A stretch of 64,000 nt of DNA from Caulobacter vibrioides OR37 (GCF_000372645.1 NZ_APMP01000002.1:1-64000); one strand, 5' to 3'; positions 49,042 to 58,775 are shown, counted from the first letter of the stretch. Made by a program: numbers and translations. The notes: a model not told the origin generated them from the sequence alone.

Positions 49042-49803
49042 ATGGCCGATCCGATGCACCAGTTCCAGATCCAGAAGATCGTGGAACTGCCCACCGTGAC
49101 CGTTCCCGGCCTGGGCGCTATCGACCTGTCGATCACCAACTCGGTGGCCGCGATGATCTCGGCCTCGCTGCTGGTCATGGGCTTCTACGCCCTGGCCGCG
49201 CGCCGCGCCGTGGTGCCGGGCCGCCTGCAGGCGGTGGGCGAGATGCTGTACGGGCTGGTCGACGGCCTGGCCGAGTCGATCATGGGCCACGACGGCAAGA
49301 AGTTCCTGCCGTTCGTCTTCACCCTGTTCGCCTTCGTGCTGTTCATGAACATGCAGGGCATGTTCCTGGTCTTCACCTCGACCTCGCAGCTGGCCGTGAC
49401 CCTGACCCTGGGCCTGATGGTCATCGCCACCGTGGTGATCGTCGGCTTCGCCAAGAACGGCTTCAAGTTCTTCAAGCTGTTCTTCCCGTCGGGCGTGCCG
49501 TGGCCGCTGTACATCCTGCTGACGCCGATCGAGATCATCTCGTTCCTGATCCGTCCGATCACCCTGGGCCTTCGTCTGTTCGGCAACATGCTGGGCGGCC
49601 ACGTGGTGCTCAAGATCTTCGCCGGCTTCGTGATCGCCCTGGGCGGTCTCGGCGTCCTGGGCTGGGCCGGTTCGGCCCTGGCCCTCACTTCCGTCGTCGC
49701 CCTGACGGCCCTCGAGTTCATGGTGGCCTTCCTTCAGGCCTTCGTGTTCGCGGTGCTTGCCTGCGTCTATCTCAACGACGTGCTGCACCTCGACAGCCAC
49801 TGA
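49042..49803 (+). CDS. atpB: F0F1 ATP synthase subunit a
   Basis: The 253-residue protein is a complete subunit a with about six membrane helices, FVFTLFAFVLFMNMQGM, and the proton-path helix ITLGLRLFGNMLGGHVVLK, which holds the essential arginine (near residue 180). The start was set at MADPMHQFQIQ six bases after atpI; the longer frame overlaps atpI. It forms the half-channels next to the c-ring in the inner membrane. Confidence 0.96.
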   Translation: MADPMHQFQIQKIVELPTVTVPGLGAIDLSITNSVAAMISASLLVMGFYALAARRAVVPGRLQAVGEMLYGLVDGLAESIMGHDGKKFLPFVFTLFAFVLFMNMQGMFLVFTSTSQLAVTLTLGLMVIATVVIVGFAKNGFKFFKLFFPSGVPWPLYILLTPIEIISFLIRPITLGLRLFGNMLGGHVVLKIFAGFVIALGGLGVLGWAGSALALTSVVALTALEFMVAFLQAFVFAVLACVYLNDVLHLDSH

Positions 49804-49852
49804 TCACCCTCTAGTCTTTCAACCTACATACCCTTCTCAAGGAGTCTCAATC

Positions 49853-50077
49853 ATGGACGCTGCTGCTGCTAAGTACATCGGCGCTGGTCTGGCCATGCTC
49901 GGCATGATCGGCGCGGGCGTTGGCCTGGGCGTGATGTTCGGCAACTACTTCCAAGGCGCCCTGCGCAACCCGACGGCCGCCGCTCAAGAGCGCCCGATGC
50001 TGTTCCTGGGCATGGCTCTGACGGAAGCCCTGGGCATCTTCGCCCTCGTCATCGCCTTCCTGATCCTGTTCTCGTAA
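49853..50077 (+). CDS. atpE: F0F1 ATP synthase subunit c
   Basis: The 74-residue hairpin protein has two membrane helices, the polar loop ALRNPTAAAQERP and the proton-binding Glu58 in LGMALTEALGIF. A strong AAGGAG precedes its ATG, more than for its neighbours, consistent with many copies per complex. GXG packing motif GAGVGLGV lies at 20-27. Confidence 0.96.
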   Translation: MDAAAAKYIGAGLAMLGMIGAGVGLGVMFGNYFQGALRNPTAAAQERPMLFLGMALTEALGIFALVIAFLILFS

Positions 50078-50209
50078 TCCCATCCCCGGGGCGTGGCGCC
50101 TTCCCTCGGGAGGCGCGCGCCCCGGATCTCGTCATATTCTCGCGTCGTCCAGGCGCCGGGCGCTTTCGCTCCGCCGGGACAACGCTCTAGCTGAGAGGCG
50201 CCTTCGCCC

Positions 50210-50746
50210 ATGGCGACGGAACATCAAGGCACGGTCGAGACGACGGGAGCCCCCCAGAAGCACGAAAGCGGCGGCCTTCCGCAGCTGCAGTTCGAGCACT
50301 GGGGCGGCCAGATCGTTTGGCTGCTGCTCATCTTCGCCGTGCTCTACACGGTGCTGTCGAAGGGGCTGCTGCCCCGCGTCAGCGGCGCGATCGAGGAACG
50401 CGGCGCCAAGATCGCCGGCGACATCGCCGACGCCCGTCGCATGAAGGACGAGGCCGAGGCCCAGGCTCGCGCGGCCGCCGCCGAGGTCGCCGAGGCGCGC
50501 GCCAAGGCCCAGAAGACCGCCGCGGACGCCAAGGCCAAGGCCTCGGCCGAAGCCGCCGAGCGTCAGGCCAAGGAAGAGGCCGTGCTGGCCGAGAAGCTGG
50601 CCGCGGCCGAGGCTTCGATCCAGACCGCCCGCGACCAGGCCATGAGCCACGTCCGCGAGGTGGCCCAGGACACCGCCGGCGCGATCGTCGAGAAGCTGAC
50701 CGGCAAGGCGGCCACGGCCGCCGAGCTGAAGTCGGCGCTGGCTTAA
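50210..50746 (+). CDS. atpG: F0F1 ATP synthase subunit b'
   Basis: The 178-residue protein has a hydrophilic 30-residue N-terminus, one membrane helix ([18 protein letters not shown]) and a long Ala/Glu-rich stalk coiled coil (residues 60-160). It pairs with the b subunit encoded next; alphaproteobacteria use such b/b' heterodimers in the peripheral stalk. The symbol atpG is used for b' in some genomes but also for gamma, so it should be read as b'. Confidence 0.92.
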   Translation: MATEHQGTVETTGAPQKHESGGLPQLQFEHWGGQIVWLLLIFAVLYTVLSKGLLPRVSGAIEERGAKIAGDIADARRMKDEAEAQARAAAAEVAEARAKAQKTAADAKAKASAEAAERQAKEEAVLAEKLAAAEASIQTARDQAMSHVREVAQDTAGAIVEKLTGKAATAAELKSALA

Positions 50747-50756
50747 GGGGCTGAAG

Positions 50757-51266
50757 ATGGAACACGAATCCCTGTTCAGCCTGTCGAACCCGGAATTCTG
50801 GGTTCTGGTCGCCCTGGTGATCTTCTTCGGCCTACTGGTAGTTCTGAAGGTCCTGCCGGGCGCGCTGTTCGGCGCCCTGGACGGCTACGCGGCCAAGATC
50901 AAGGCCGAGCTCGACGAAGCCCAGCAGCTGCGGGAAGAGGCCCAGGCCCTGCTCGCGGACGTCAAGGCCCAGCGCGAGGAAACCGAGCGCCAGGCCGCGG
51001 GCATGTTGGAAGCCGCCAAGGCCGACGCCCAGCGTCTGGCCGTGGAAGCCAAGGAAAAGCTCGAGGAGCAGATCAAGCGCCGCGCCGAGATGGCCGAACG
51101 CAAGATCGCCCAGGCCGAGGCCCAGGCCGCCGCCGACGTCAAGGCCGCCGCGGTGGACCTCGCCGCCCAGGCCGCGGAGGCCGTCCTGGCCGCCCGCCTG
51201 GCCGGCGCCGCGAGCGACCCGCTCGCCGACGCGGCCATCAGCCAGCTGGGCGCCAAGCTGCAATAG
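50757..51266 (+). CDS. atpF: F0F1 ATP synthase subunit b
   Basis: The 169-residue protein has one N-terminal membrane helix ([19 protein letters not shown]) and a long charged coiled coil from about residue 40 to 140, the classic b-stalk. It follows b' by ten bases and ends the F0 operon; F1 genes are not in the window, as in other Caulobacter. A strong terminator follows at 51297. Confidence 0.95.
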   Translation: MEHESLFSLSNPEFWVLVALVIFFGLLVVLKVLPGALFGALDGYAAKIKAELDEAQQLREEAQALLADVKAQREETERQAAGMLEAAKADAQRLAVEAKEKLEEQIKRRAEMAERKIAQAEAQAAADVKAAAVDLAAQAAEAVLAARLAGAASDPLADAAISQLGAKLQ

Positions 51267-51296
51267 CGGCCGGCGTCACGGGTAGACAAAAGGAAG

Positions 51297-51325
51297 GGCG
51301 CGGATCGCAAGGTCCGCGCCTTTTT
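51297..51325 (+). terminator. Rho-independent terminator of the F0 operon
   Basis: GGCGCGGA pairs with TCCGCGCC around an 8-base loop, followed by five T residues; flanking AAGG/CCTT can extend the stem. Confidence 0.9.
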
Positions 51326-51377
51326 CCTTGCCCGCAACTCCAACGTTTGAATACTCGCCACGGACCGGAGAGGTGTT

Positions 51378-51521
51378 GTGACGAAGACCGTTAAGCTTGC
51401 GCTCGCCCTTTGCCTTGTCGCCCTCGTGGCCGTCGTCGGATATAGGCTGTGGGCGGTCTATTCGGCCAAGCAGCGTTTCGAAGCGACCGTCGCCGAGCAG
51501 CAGCGTGGGAAGCGCCGTTAG
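51378..51521 (+). CDS. 47-residue single-pass membrane protein
   Basis: GTG start with GGAGAGG six bases upstream, 47 codons, TAG stop. The product is VTKTVKLALALCLVALVA with a membrane helix at residues 6-22, then a basic/helical tail (YSAKQRFEATVAEQQRGKRR). The ribosome binding site, the clean hydrophobic segment and its place directly after the atp terminator support a real small gene. Function unknown. Confidence 0.6.
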   Translation: MTKTVKLALALCLVALVAVVGYRLWAVYSAKQRFEATVAEQQRGKRR

Positions 51522-51677
51522 CGCCAGGTCCGAGCGGCACCTTAGGCGAACCTTCGACGGGGGATATCTGGCCAGCTTCTGTTCGGCGCGCGTGGCGAGC
51601 TCCGTCTTGGCGGGTTCGTCTTCGCCCACGTGACGTGGGCCGGAGACAAGTGAAGGCGGCGCCGCTAGCCTGGGCGG

Positions 51678-52085
51678 GTGAACCATCTCCTCGCGCCGCT
51701 CTTCACGGTCTTGCAGGCCCCCCCTCAGGGTTGGGGCCTCATCGCGCTCGTCCCCCTATTGTGGGCGCCTCTCACCCGCTGGCGCCATGAACTCGGCCTT
51801 TCCCGTCGGCTCATCTGGGCTATGGTCCTACCGCTGCCGTGGGTCTTGCTCGCTTACTGGACGTCGATGAACTGGGCGCCGGCGGGAGCGTATGGCCGCA
51901 TTTTGCCGCTCGCTGGACCATTCGCGCTCGCGGCCCTCATCTCGACCCTGCTGTCGTCGATCGCTAGTGCGGTTCTCAACAGGGACACGCGTCTATTCTT
52001 CGTAGGCTGGGGCTTGGCCAACACTTGGTTCGCGGCGATCGGCGCCCTGCTTTGCCTGATGGCGACCAGCGGGGACTGGATCTAG
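51678..52085 (+). CDS. Hypothetical membrane protein
   Basis: The 135-residue product starts with GTG and has four membrane segments (around residues 18-34, 46-62, 76-97 and 108-128). Trp-rich loops (LIWAMVLPLPWVLLAYWTSMNW) but no motif of a known family. Convergent with the gene at 52089, with stops three bases apart. Its base usage is slightly lower in G+C at third positions than neighbours, a weak sign only. Confidence 0.65.
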   Translation: MNHLLAPLFTVLQAPPQGWGLIALVPLLWAPLTRWRHELGLSRRLIWAMVLPLPWVLLAYWTSMNWAPAGAYGRILPLAGPFALAALISTLLSSIASAVLNRDTRLFFVGWGLANTWFAAIGALLCLMATSGDWI

Positions 52086-52088
52086 CCC

Positions 52089-52514
52089 CTACCCCGCCTT
52101 CGCCATCTTCCGCGCGACGTAGGTCTTCACGCGCTTGCGGGTCTTGACCAGCAGGCGCCAGCGGGCCTTGCGCAGGACCATCTTCTCGGTGCGGAGCATC
52201 TGCTGCCAGACGACCAGCAGCACTTCCGGCTCGCGGCGCATCAGGCGGCGGATCGGGAAGACCAGCTTGGGGTGGCGCTTCTGCCAGCGGATGAAGGTCT
52301 TACGCGCCTGGAACGAGTAGCGCAGCACGATCATCAGGCCGATGACCAGCAGCGGCAGGCCCAGGTGTCCAGGCAAGGGCGTCAGCACCGCGCCGGCCAG
52401 GATGATCAGCGCGCCGAAGCCGATGGCGATCCAGCGGAACGCGCGCGCGGCCGATTCCCGCAGCAGCAGGGCCAGGCGCGCCCGGCGCCGCAGTCTGTGC
52501 TTGATGTCGTCCAT
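52089..52514 (-). CDS. Small membrane protein, first of a tandem duplicated pair (downstream copy)
   Basis: The 141-residue protein has a positive N-terminus, two close membrane segments (FRWIAIGFGALIILAGAVL and LGLPLLVIGLMIVL) joined by TPLPGHLG, and a conserved basic C-terminal block: HPKLVFPIRRLMRREPEV and VWQQMLRTEKMV. The P-L-P-G-x-x-G turn resembles PGPGW-type small transmembrane proteins. It lies 17 bases downstream of a paralogue, so both are probably one transcript. Function unknown. Confidence 0.8.
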   Translation of the reverse strand: MDDIKHRLRRRARLALLLRESAARAFRWIAIGFGALIILAGAVLTPLPGHLGLPLLVIGLMIVLRYSFQARKTFIRWQKRHPKLVFPIRRLMRREPEVLLVVWQQMLRTEKMVLRKARWRLLVKTRKRVKTYVARKMAKAG

Positions 52515-52531
52515 GGTCGAGGCCGCGACGT

Positions 52532-52939
52532 TCACCGCTGGCCTCGCTGGGCCGCGCGCCGCTTGAGAGACCGACGCCAGCGGGCGGCGACCCGCCACCG
52601 GCGCGGCGCCACGACGCGCTCGACCCGCAGCGTCTGCTGCCAGGCCACGGCGACCACCTCGGGCTCGCGGCGCAGCAGCCGGCGGATCGGGAAGACCAGC
52701 TTGGGATGGGCGTGCTGGAAGCGGACGAAATGCTTCCGCGCCTTGAACGAGTTGCGCAGGATGAGCATCAGGCCGATCACCGCGACCGGCAGGCCCATCG
52801 GCCCGGGCAGGGGCGCGATCAGGAAGCCCGCCACGACGATCAGCGCGCCCAGCGCCACCAGCAATAGACGCAGAACACGCGCCGCCAGGTCATCGGCGGA
52901 GCGGCGGACGCGCGGCGAGGCGAACGAAAGGGCGGTCAT
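52532..52939 (-). CDS. Small membrane protein, paralogue of the gene at 52089 (upstream copy)
   Basis: The 135-residue protein shares with its neighbour the layout of two membrane segments around APLPGPMGLP, RNSFKARKHFVRFQ, and HPKLVFPIRRLLRREPEVV followed by WQQTLRVERVV. The extents match closely, so the pair arose by tandem duplication and then diverged at both ends. The start was set at MTALSF; a longer frame begins at 52993. Both could act as a heteromer. Function unknown. Confidence 0.8.
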   Translation of the reverse strand: MTALSFASPRVRRSADDLAARVLRLLLVALGALIVVAGFLIAPLPGPMGLPVAVIGLMLILRNSFKARKHFVRFQHAHPKLVFPIRRLLRREPEVVAVAWQQTLRVERVVAPRRWRVAARWRRSLKRRAAQRGQR

Positions 52940-53072
52940 CGGACGGACAAAACGGGCTGGCGCTTCGCTTGCTCCCTGGAACAGCCAGATCACCCGACGC
53001 GCATCCCCGATATGTGGACCCGAGAGGGCGCCGTAAAGGCGCCCTCCGGTCGCACCGGGGGTATGGAGAATG

Positions 53073-54647
53073 CTATTCAGCCGCCAGTGGCGCCTCGGCC
53101 ACAGGTTTCCACCTCAACCGGGGCTTGCGGGCCGCCAAGGTCTCGTCGAGACGCCGCAGCGGCGCGTGGAACGGCGCGCCTTTGAAGCGCTCCGCGTCCC
53201 CTGCCTTGGCCGCGCCGGCCAGGGCCCGAAGCGCTTCGATGAAGCGGTCCAGCTCCTGCTTGCTCTCGGTTTCCGTCGGCTCGATCAGCATCGCGCCGTG
53301 GACGACCAGCGGGAAGTACATGGTCATCGGGTGGAAGCCCTCGTCGATCATCGCCTTGGCGAAGTCGAGCGTGGTCACCCCCGTGCCTTCCAGCCAGCTG
53401 TCGTCGAACAGCGCCTCGTGCATGCACGGACCGTCCGGGAAGGCCGGGCTCATCACGTCCTTCAGGCGGGCCTTGACGTAGTTGGCGTTCAGGACCGCGT
53501 CCTCGGCGACCTGGCGCAGGCCGTCGGCGCCGTGGCTCAGCATGTAGGCATAGGCGCGGACGTACATGCCCATCTGGCCGTGGAAGGCGCTCATCCGGCC
53601 GAAGGCGGTTTCCGCCCCCGCCTCGCCGGCGTGCTCGACCAGCGAGAAGCCGCCCGCGTCATGGACCAGCCACGGGGTGGGGGCGAACGGGGCCAGGGCT
53701 TCCGACAGCACCACCGGACCCGCGCCCGGACCGCCGCCGCCGTGCGGCGTCGAGAAGGTCTTGTGCAGGTTGATGTGCATGGCGTCGACGCCCAGGTCGC
53801 CCGGCCGCACCCGGCCGACAATGGCGTTGAAGTTGGCGCCGTCGCAGTAGAAATAGGCCCCCGCCGCGTGGGTCAGGCGGGCGATCTCGACGACGTCGCG
53901 CTCGAACAGGCCGCAGGTGTTGGGGTTGGTGACCATGATGGCGGCCACGTGGTCGCCGAGCTTGGCCTCCAGGTCCTTCAGGTCGACGCGGCCGTCCTCG
54001 GTCTGGGCGATCTCGACGACGGTGTAGCCGACGAAGGCCGCCGTGGCCGGGTTGGTGCCGTGGGCGCTGGTCGGGGCCAGCACCGTCTTGCGGTGGCCGT
54101 TGCCGGCCGCCTCGTGGGCCGCCCGGATGGCCAGCAGGCCGCAGAGTTCCCCGTGCGCGCCGGCCTTGGGCGACAGGGCGACGGCGGGCATGCCGGTCAG
54201 GGTCTTCAGCCAGTGGGCCAGGCGGTCCATCAGCTGCAGGGCGCCCTGCACCGTCGACTGCGGTTGCAGCGGGTGGATGTCGGAGAAGCCCGGCAGGCGC
54301 GCCATCTTCTCGTTCAGGCGCGGGTTGTGCTTCATCGTGCACGAGCCCAGCGGATAGAGCGCCAGGTCGATCGCGTGGTTCTTCTGCGACAGGCGCACAT
54401 AGTGGCGAACGGCTTCGGGCTCGGAGAGGCCCGGCAGGCCGATCGGTTCGGACCGCAGCAGGCCGGCCAGGTCGCTCGACGGCGCGGCGGCGTCCGGCAG
54501 GTCGACCCCGGTCTTGGTCCAGCCGTTCAGCTCGAAGATCAGGGCTTCGTCCTGCAGCAGGCCGCGACCGCCGGTCAGGGTTTCATGGCCGCCAGCATCG
54601 TTGGCGGTTTCGGGGCGCGTGGGGCGGCCGACGTTGTTCATGCTCAT
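53073..54647 (-). CDS. gcvPB: Glycine dehydrogenase (decarboxylating) subunit 2 (P-protein, C-terminal part)
   Basis: The 524-residue protein has [22 protein letters not shown]-type [19 protein letters not shown], and the pyridoxal phosphate lysine segment [24 protein letters not shown] (Lys near residue 290). Subunit 2 carries the cofactor in split P-proteins. It decarboxylates glycine and passes the aminomethyl group to the H-protein lipoyl arm. Its ATG overlaps the stop of gcvPA as ATGA. Last gene of the gcv operon. Confidence 0.95.
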   Translation of the reverse strand: MSMNNVGRPTRPETANDAGGHETLTGGRGLLQDEALIFELNGWTKTGVDLPDAAAPSSDLAGLLRSEPIGLPGLSEPEAVRHYVRLSQKNHAIDLALYPLGSCTMKHNPRLNEKMARLPGFSDIHPLQPQSTVQGALQLMDRLAHWLKTLTGMPAVALSPKAGAHGELCGLLAIRAAHEAAGNGHRKTVLAPTSAHGTNPATAAFVGYTVVEIAQTEDGRVDLKDLEAKLGDHVAAIMVTNPNTCGLFERDVVEIARLTHAAGAYFYCDGANFNAIVGRVRPGDLGVDAMHINLHKTFSTPHGGGGPGAGPVVLSEALAPFAPTPWLVHDAGGFSLVEHAGEAGAETAFGRMSAFHGQMGMYVRAYAYMLSHGADGLRQVAEDAVLNANYVKARLKDVMSPAFPDGPCMHEALFDDSWLEGTGVTTLDFAKAMIDEGFHPMTMYFPLVVHGAMLIEPTETESKQELDRFIEALRALAGAAKAGDAERFKGAPFHAPLRRLDETLAARKPRLRWKPVAEAPLAAE

Positions 54648-55990
54648 TGGCCCACCACCTTGGTCAGCAGCTTGGTCAGGAAAGTGATGTCGACGTCCAG
54701 CGTCGTCTCGGTGGCGGCGACCAGCAGCACGTCGTCCATGCCCGCGCTGGCGTCGAGACGCGAGAACGGCACGCCAAACAGCGCGCCGTGGCTGGCCAGG
54801 GTCTCGACCAGTTCGGCCGCGTTGCCCGGGACGCGGACCGCGAACTCGTTGAAGAAGCGCGGCGTCAGGATCTCATAGCCGGGCACGGCCGCCAGGGCGT
54901 CGCGCAGGGCCAGGGCCTTCTGGTGATTGAGCCCGGCCAGCTTGCGCAGCCCCACCTCGCCCAGCAGGCTCATATGGATCGAGAACGCCAGGGCGCAGAG
55001 GCCGCTGTTGGTGCAGATGTTCGACGTCGCCTTGTCGCGGCGGATGTGCTGCTCGCGGGTCGACAGGGTCAGCACGAAGCCGCGCTTGCCGTCGGCGTCG
55101 ACCGTCTCGCCGCACAGGCGGCCCGGCATCTGGCGGACGAACTTTTCCTTGCAGGCGAACAGGCCGACATAGGGGCCGCCGAAGTTCAGGCCGTTGCCGA
55201 TCGACTGGCCCTCGGCCACGGCGATGTCGGCGCCCATCTCGCCGGGCGACTTCAAGAGGCCATACGAGACCGCTTCGGTCGTGACGACGATCAGCAGGGC
55301 GCCGGCGGCGTGGGCCGCCTCGGCGATCTTGGTCACGTCGGTGACCGTGCCGAACACGTTCGGGGTCTGGACGACGACGCAGGCGGTGTCGGCGTCGATC
55401 GCGGCGATCACCGCGTCCTCGGCGTCGATGGCCGCCGGCATCCGGGCTGTCTCGACGCCAGCGGCGTGAGCCAGGGTCTCGATCGCGCCGACATAGTGCG
55501 GATGGACGCCGCCCGACATCACCGCCTTGCTCCGGCGGGTGACGCGGTGGGCCATCATCACGGCCTCGGCCGCGCCGGTCGAGCCGTCATAGAGCGAGGC
55601 GTTGGCGACCTCCATGCCGGTCAGGGCCGCGACCTGGGTCTGGAACTCGAACAGGACCTGCAAGGTGCCCTGGGCGATTTCCGGCTGGTAGGGCGTGTAG
55701 CTGGTCAGGAACTCCGACCGCTGGATGATGTGGTCGACCGTGGCCGGCACGTGGTGGCGATAGGCGCCGGCCCCGCAGAAGAACGGCCCCTCCCCCGCCG
55801 AGCGGTTGCGACGGGCCAGGGCCGTCATCTCGCGCTCGACGTCGAGCTCGCCGGCGAAGCGCGGCAGGTCGACGGGCGCGTCGCGGCGCGCCGAGGCCGG
55901 CACGTCGACGAACAGGTCGTCGATCGACTTGACGCCGATCACGCCGAGCATCTCGGCGCGATCTTCGGGGGTCAGGGGGAGGTAGCGCAT
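54644..55990 (-). CDS. gcvPA: Glycine dehydrogenase (decarboxylating) subunit 1 (P-protein, N-terminal part)
   Basis: The 448-residue protein has the split P-protein start [57 protein letters not shown] (shortened), and [18 protein letters not shown]. It resembles the N-terminal half of the dimeric P-protein and pairs with GcvPB. The order gcvT-gcvH-gcvPA-gcvPB under one riboswitch is clear from spacing and strand. Confidence 0.95.
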   Translation of the reverse strand: MRYLPLTPEDRAEMLGVIGVKSIDDLFVDVPASARRDAPVDLPRFAGELDVEREMTALARRNRSAGEGPFFCGAGAYRHHVPATVDHIIQRSEFLTSYTPYQPEIAQGTLQVLFEFQTQVAALTGMEVANASLYDGSTGAAEAVMMAHRVTRRSKAVMSGGVHPHYVGAIETLAHAAGVETARMPAAIDAEDAVIAAIDADTACVVVQTPNVFGTVTDVTKIAEAAHAAGALLIVVTTEAVSYGLLKSPGEMGADIAVAEGQSIGNGLNFGGPYVGLFACKEKFVRQMPGRLCGETVDADGKRGFVLTLSTREQHIRRDKATSNICTNSGLCALAFSIHMSLLGEVGLRKLAGLNHQKALALRDALAAVPGYEILTPRFFNEFAVRVPGNAAELVETLASHGALFGVPFSRLDASAGMDDVLLVAATETTLDVDITFLTKLLTKVVGQ

Positions 55991-55992
55991 GT

Positions 55993-56095
55993 TTCTGTCC
56001 TGCTCCCTTCCCTCTTAGGGGAAGGGTGGGGATGGGGTGGCTAGGGCGGCGGGGTCACCCCCGCCCCTGGCCTTCCCCCATCAAGGGGGGAGGTT
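55993..56095. repeat. Pyrimidine-rich/purine-rich intergenic repeat between gcvPA and gcvH
   Basis: CTCCCTTCCCTCTTAGGGGAAGGG and CCTTCCCCCATCAAGGGGGGAGG units (each shortened from the full stretch) form C-rich/G-rich inverted pairs within the operon. Similar strings occur at 46867 and 61337. Confidence 0.7.
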
Positions 56096-56096
56096 C

Positions 56097-56462
56097 TTAC
56101 AGAGTGCCCAGGTAGGCTTCGTAGGCGTCGCGGTCCATCAGAGCGTCGACCTCGGCCGGGTTGGCGAGCTTGATCTTGGCGAACCAGCCGCCGCTTTCCG
56201 GCAGGGCGTTGACGGTTTCCGGGGCGTCCGACAGCTCGGCGTTGCCCTCGACGACGTCACCCGACACCGGGGCGTATACGTCCGAGGCGGCCTTGACGCT
56301 CTCGACGACGGCCAGCTGGTCGCCTTGCTTGACGGTCTTGCCGGCCTCGGGGACTTCCACGAACACCACGTCGCCCAGTTGCTCGGCGGCGTAGGCGGTG
56401 ATGCCGACGGTGGCCACGTCGCCCTCGACGACGACCCATTCATGATCCTTGGTGAAGCGCAT
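56097..56462 (-). CDS. gcvH: Glycine cleavage system H protein
   Basis: The 121-residue protein carries the lipoylation motif [15 protein letters not shown] with Lys59 or nearby as the attachment site, plus [22 protein letters not shown] at the start and [16 protein letters not shown] at the end. It shuttles the aminomethyl group between GcvP and GcvT. It lies 22 bases after gcvT. Confidence 0.96.
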   Translation of the reverse strand: MRFTKDHEWVVVEGDVATVGITAYAAEQLGDVVFVEVPEAGKTVKQGDQLAVVESVKAASDVYAPVSGDVVEGNAELSDAPETVNALPESGGWFAKIKLANPAEVDALMDRDAYEAYLGTL

Positions 56463-56484
56463 CTGTGTCGGCCCTTGGCTTGAT

Positions 56485-57594
56485 TTAGAGTTTGCGGACG
56501 TAACGGTTCGGAACGAACGGGCTGGCGACCACCTCGGCGGCGGCGGCCTTTCCGCGGACGATGACCTTTAGCTTGGTCCCGATCGCCGCGTAGGCGGGAG
56601 GCGCGAAGCCGATCGCGATGGGGTAGCCCAGGCTGGGGGCGAAGCCGCCGCTGGTCACCTTGCCGATCACGGCGCCGGCCTCGTCGGCGATCTCGGCGCC
56701 TTCGCGGGCCGGAGCACCCTCCAGAACCTTCAGGTTCACGCGGACGCGGGTGAGCTCGCCGGCCAGTTCCTTGGCGATGCGATCCGCGCCGAGGTAGTCG
56801 CCGGCCTCGCGGCGCGACTTGCCGACGGCGAAGTTCAGGCCGGCCTCGATCGGCGAGACGGTCTCGTCCAGGTCGTGGCCGTACAGCGGCAGGCCGGCTT
56901 CCAGGCGCAGGCTGTCGCGAGCGCCCAGGCCGATCGGCTTGACGCGTTCGTCGGCCAGCAGGGTGTTCCAGACGCGCTCGGCGGCGTCGGCGGGCACCGA
57001 GATCTCGTAGCCGTCCTCGCCGGTGTAGCCCGAGCGGGAAACGATGGCGTCGACGCCGAAAGCGGTCAGGGCCCTAGCGTCCATGAACACCATCTCAGCG
57101 GCTTCCGGGACGTGGGCGGCCAGCACGGCGGCGGCCTCCGGGCCTTGCAGCGCCAGCAGCGCGCGGTCCTCCAGGCGGGTCACCGTGGCCTCGCCGGCCA
57201 GCTCGCGGGCGATGATGGCGTAGTCGTTGTCCTTGCAGGCGCCGTTGACCACCACGAACAGGCCGTCGTCGTCCGGACGCGCGGTCATCAGGTCGTCGAT
57301 GATCCCGCCCCCGGCGTTCAGCAGCACGCCGTAGCGCTGCTTGCCAGGCTTGAGGCCCTGATAGTCGGCCGAGACGACCTTCTCGAAGCTCTTGGCCGGG
57401 TTTTCGCCGCGCAAGCGCGCCTGGCCCATGTGCGAGACGTCGAACAGGCCGGCGTGCTCGCGGGTCCAGAGATGCTCCTTCAGCACCCCGTCCTTGTACT
57501 GCACCGGCATGGAATAGCCCGCGAACGGAACCATGCGCGCGCCGGCGGCGACGTGGGCGTCGTACAGCGGGGTCTTCTTGAGATCTTCGGACAA
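56485..57594 (-). CDS. gcvT: Glycine cleavage system T protein (aminomethyltransferase)
   Basis: The 369-residue protein starts at a TTG (57594) with GGAG nine bases upstream and reads [36 protein letters not shown], the folate-binding [14 protein letters not shown], and [22 protein letters not shown]. It hands the methylene group to tetrahydrofolate. First gene of the operon, directly behind the tandem glycine riboswitch, which probably controls it. Confidence 0.95.
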   Translation of the reverse strand: MSEDLKKTPLYDAHVAAGARMVPFAGYSMPVQYKDGVLKEHLWTREHAGLFDVSHMGQARLRGENPAKSFEKVVSADYQGLKPGKQRYGVLLNAGGGIIDDLMTARPDDDGLFVVVNGACKDNDYAIIARELAGEATVTRLEDRALLALQGPEAAAVLAAHVPEAAEMVFMDARALTAFGVDAIVSRSGYTGEDGYEISVPADAAERVWNTLLADERVKPIGLGARDSLRLEAGLPLYGHDLDETVSPIEAGLNFAVGKSRREAGDYLGADRIAKELAGELTRVRVNLKVLEGAPAREGAEIADEAGAVIGKVTSGGFAPSLGYPIAIGFAPPAYAAIGTKLKVIVRGKAAAAEVVASPFVPNRYVRKL

Positions 57595-57650
57595 GGAACG
57601 GGCTCCAAGCGGGGTCGGCGACGGGACCGGCGTCCGCCGGCAAGTCGCCC

Positions 57651-57850
57651 CCGCTGTCCCTTTGACCTGAGAGATTCCGGCCTTCCCCCTCTGCTGCTTG
57701 GGGTCAGCCTTGCTCCTTCGGCGAGCCGCCTTGTCGGACGGCTACTTTCCAGCGTTCCTAAACCCGAGCGGTCCTTTTGCCTGAGCGTTTCCGGGGCGGT
57801 TGCGCCTTCGGCCTCGGGAGCGAATCCCGATGTCTCCCGCTGGGGTCCTG
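57651..57850 (-). ncRNA. Tandem glycine riboswitch upstream of gcvT
   Basis: Read on the minus strand, two similar aptamer units follow one another. The first (about 57842 to 57765) has GGGAGACATC, GCCGAAGGCGCAA, then CAGGCAAAAGGACCG; the second (about 57765 to 57651) has GGAAAGT, GCCGAAGGAGCAAGG, then TCTCAGGTCAAAGGGACAG. This layout is characteristic of the glycine-sensing cooperative riboswitch. Glycine binding likely turns on gcv expression. The gap 57595-57950 holds only this and the ORF6N promoter. Confidence 0.95.
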
Positions 57851-57939
57851 GGCTCTTAGGGCGAGGCGGGGACGAGAGTCAACGACGGAGGTGGCGTCGC
57901 GCCCGGCGATTGCGAACAATTGTAGAACATGTCAAAGTT

Positions 57940-57960
57940 GATATCCTAAAATGGGATATC
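57940..57960. promoter_or_regulatory. Palindrome at the start of the ORF6N gene
   Basis: GATATCC, TAAAATG, GGATATC is a perfect 7-7-7 inverted repeat that includes the first ATG of the downstream frame. It is the kind of AT-rich dyad expected for an autoregulated phage-type gene. Confidence 0.6.
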
Positions 57961-57974
57961 GACGAGCGACCCAC

Positions 57975-58775
57975 ATGGAGGGGACCTTGCCGGCGGAAAC
58001 TCCGCAACGCCTCGACGTGTTCGAACTGCGCGGCCAGCACGTCATCCTGGATTCCGATCTCGCGCGACTGTTCGCCGTCGAGAGCAAGCGGCTGAACGAA
58101 CAGGTCAAGCGCAACCCCGAGAAGTTCGAGAACTTCGCCTTCCAAATGACCGCCGCTGAGTTTGAATCTTTGAGGTCGCATTTTGCGACCTCAAACGCGG
58201 GCCGAGGCGGCCGGCGCCACCGCCCCTACGTCTTCACCGAGCACGGCGTGGTCATGGCCGCGACCGTGGTGAAATCCGAGCAGGCGATCGTCGCCACGCG
58301 CTTCATCATCAACGTCTTCGTCGAGACTCGGCGCAAAGCGCCCGATGGCAGCAACCTTCCAAGGCTGATCGACGCTCGGCGACTGCCCCCGCTGGAGGTA
58401 CAGGCCCGCGTCACTCTGGCGGGAAAGCTCAACGACGCCCTGGGTCGTGTGTTGGACGCCATCGCCGATCCCGTCGCCCAGACCACCATCCGCGACGAGG
58501 CCAAGGCGCTGGCCGCCGAAGGCCTGGCCAGCCTCAAGGAGTATCTCCGCAAGGCCGGCGTCCAGAACGAGAAGACCCTGGCCGAGGTTCGCAAGCTGCT
58601 GGCCGAAGCCGAGGCGTTGGAGGCCGAGACCGCCCTTCGCGCCACCGAGAATCAGCATCGCCAACTGGCCCTGCTGGCCAAACAGCTGCGCCTCGTGCTG
58701 GCAGCCCAGCAATATCTCGAGCGCGGCGGCGTCGAGGACTTGCTGGGCGTGCTGAAGGACCTGGAGCGGGCCTAA
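57975..58775 (+). CDS. ORF6N domain protein, phage-derived
   Basis: The 266-residue protein starts MEGTLPAETPQRLDVF (ATG 57975; ATG 57951 would add eight residues but lies in the palindrome). ORF6N core at about residues 15-95: LRGQHVILDSDLARLFAVESKRLNEQVKRN in part, FAFQMTAAEFESL and RPYVFTEHGVVMAAT. A long helical C-terminus follows (AEVRKLLAEAEALEAETA). ORF6N domains are DNA-binding and common in phages and their remnants; no other phage gene is nearby. Its stop overlaps the stop of the convergent protease gene. Confidence 0.8.
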   Translation: MEGTLPAETPQRLDVFELRGQHVILDSDLARLFAVESKRLNEQVKRNPEKFENFAFQMTAAEFESLRSHFATSNAGRGGRRHRPYVFTEHGVVMAATVVKSEQAIVATRFIINVFVETRRKAPDGSNLPRLIDARRLPPLEVQARVTLAGKLNDALGRVLDAIADPVAQTTIRDEAKALAAEGLASLKEYLRKAGVQNEKTLAEVRKLLAEAEALEAETALRATENQHRQLALLAKQLRLVLAAQQYLERGGVEDLLGVLKDLERA

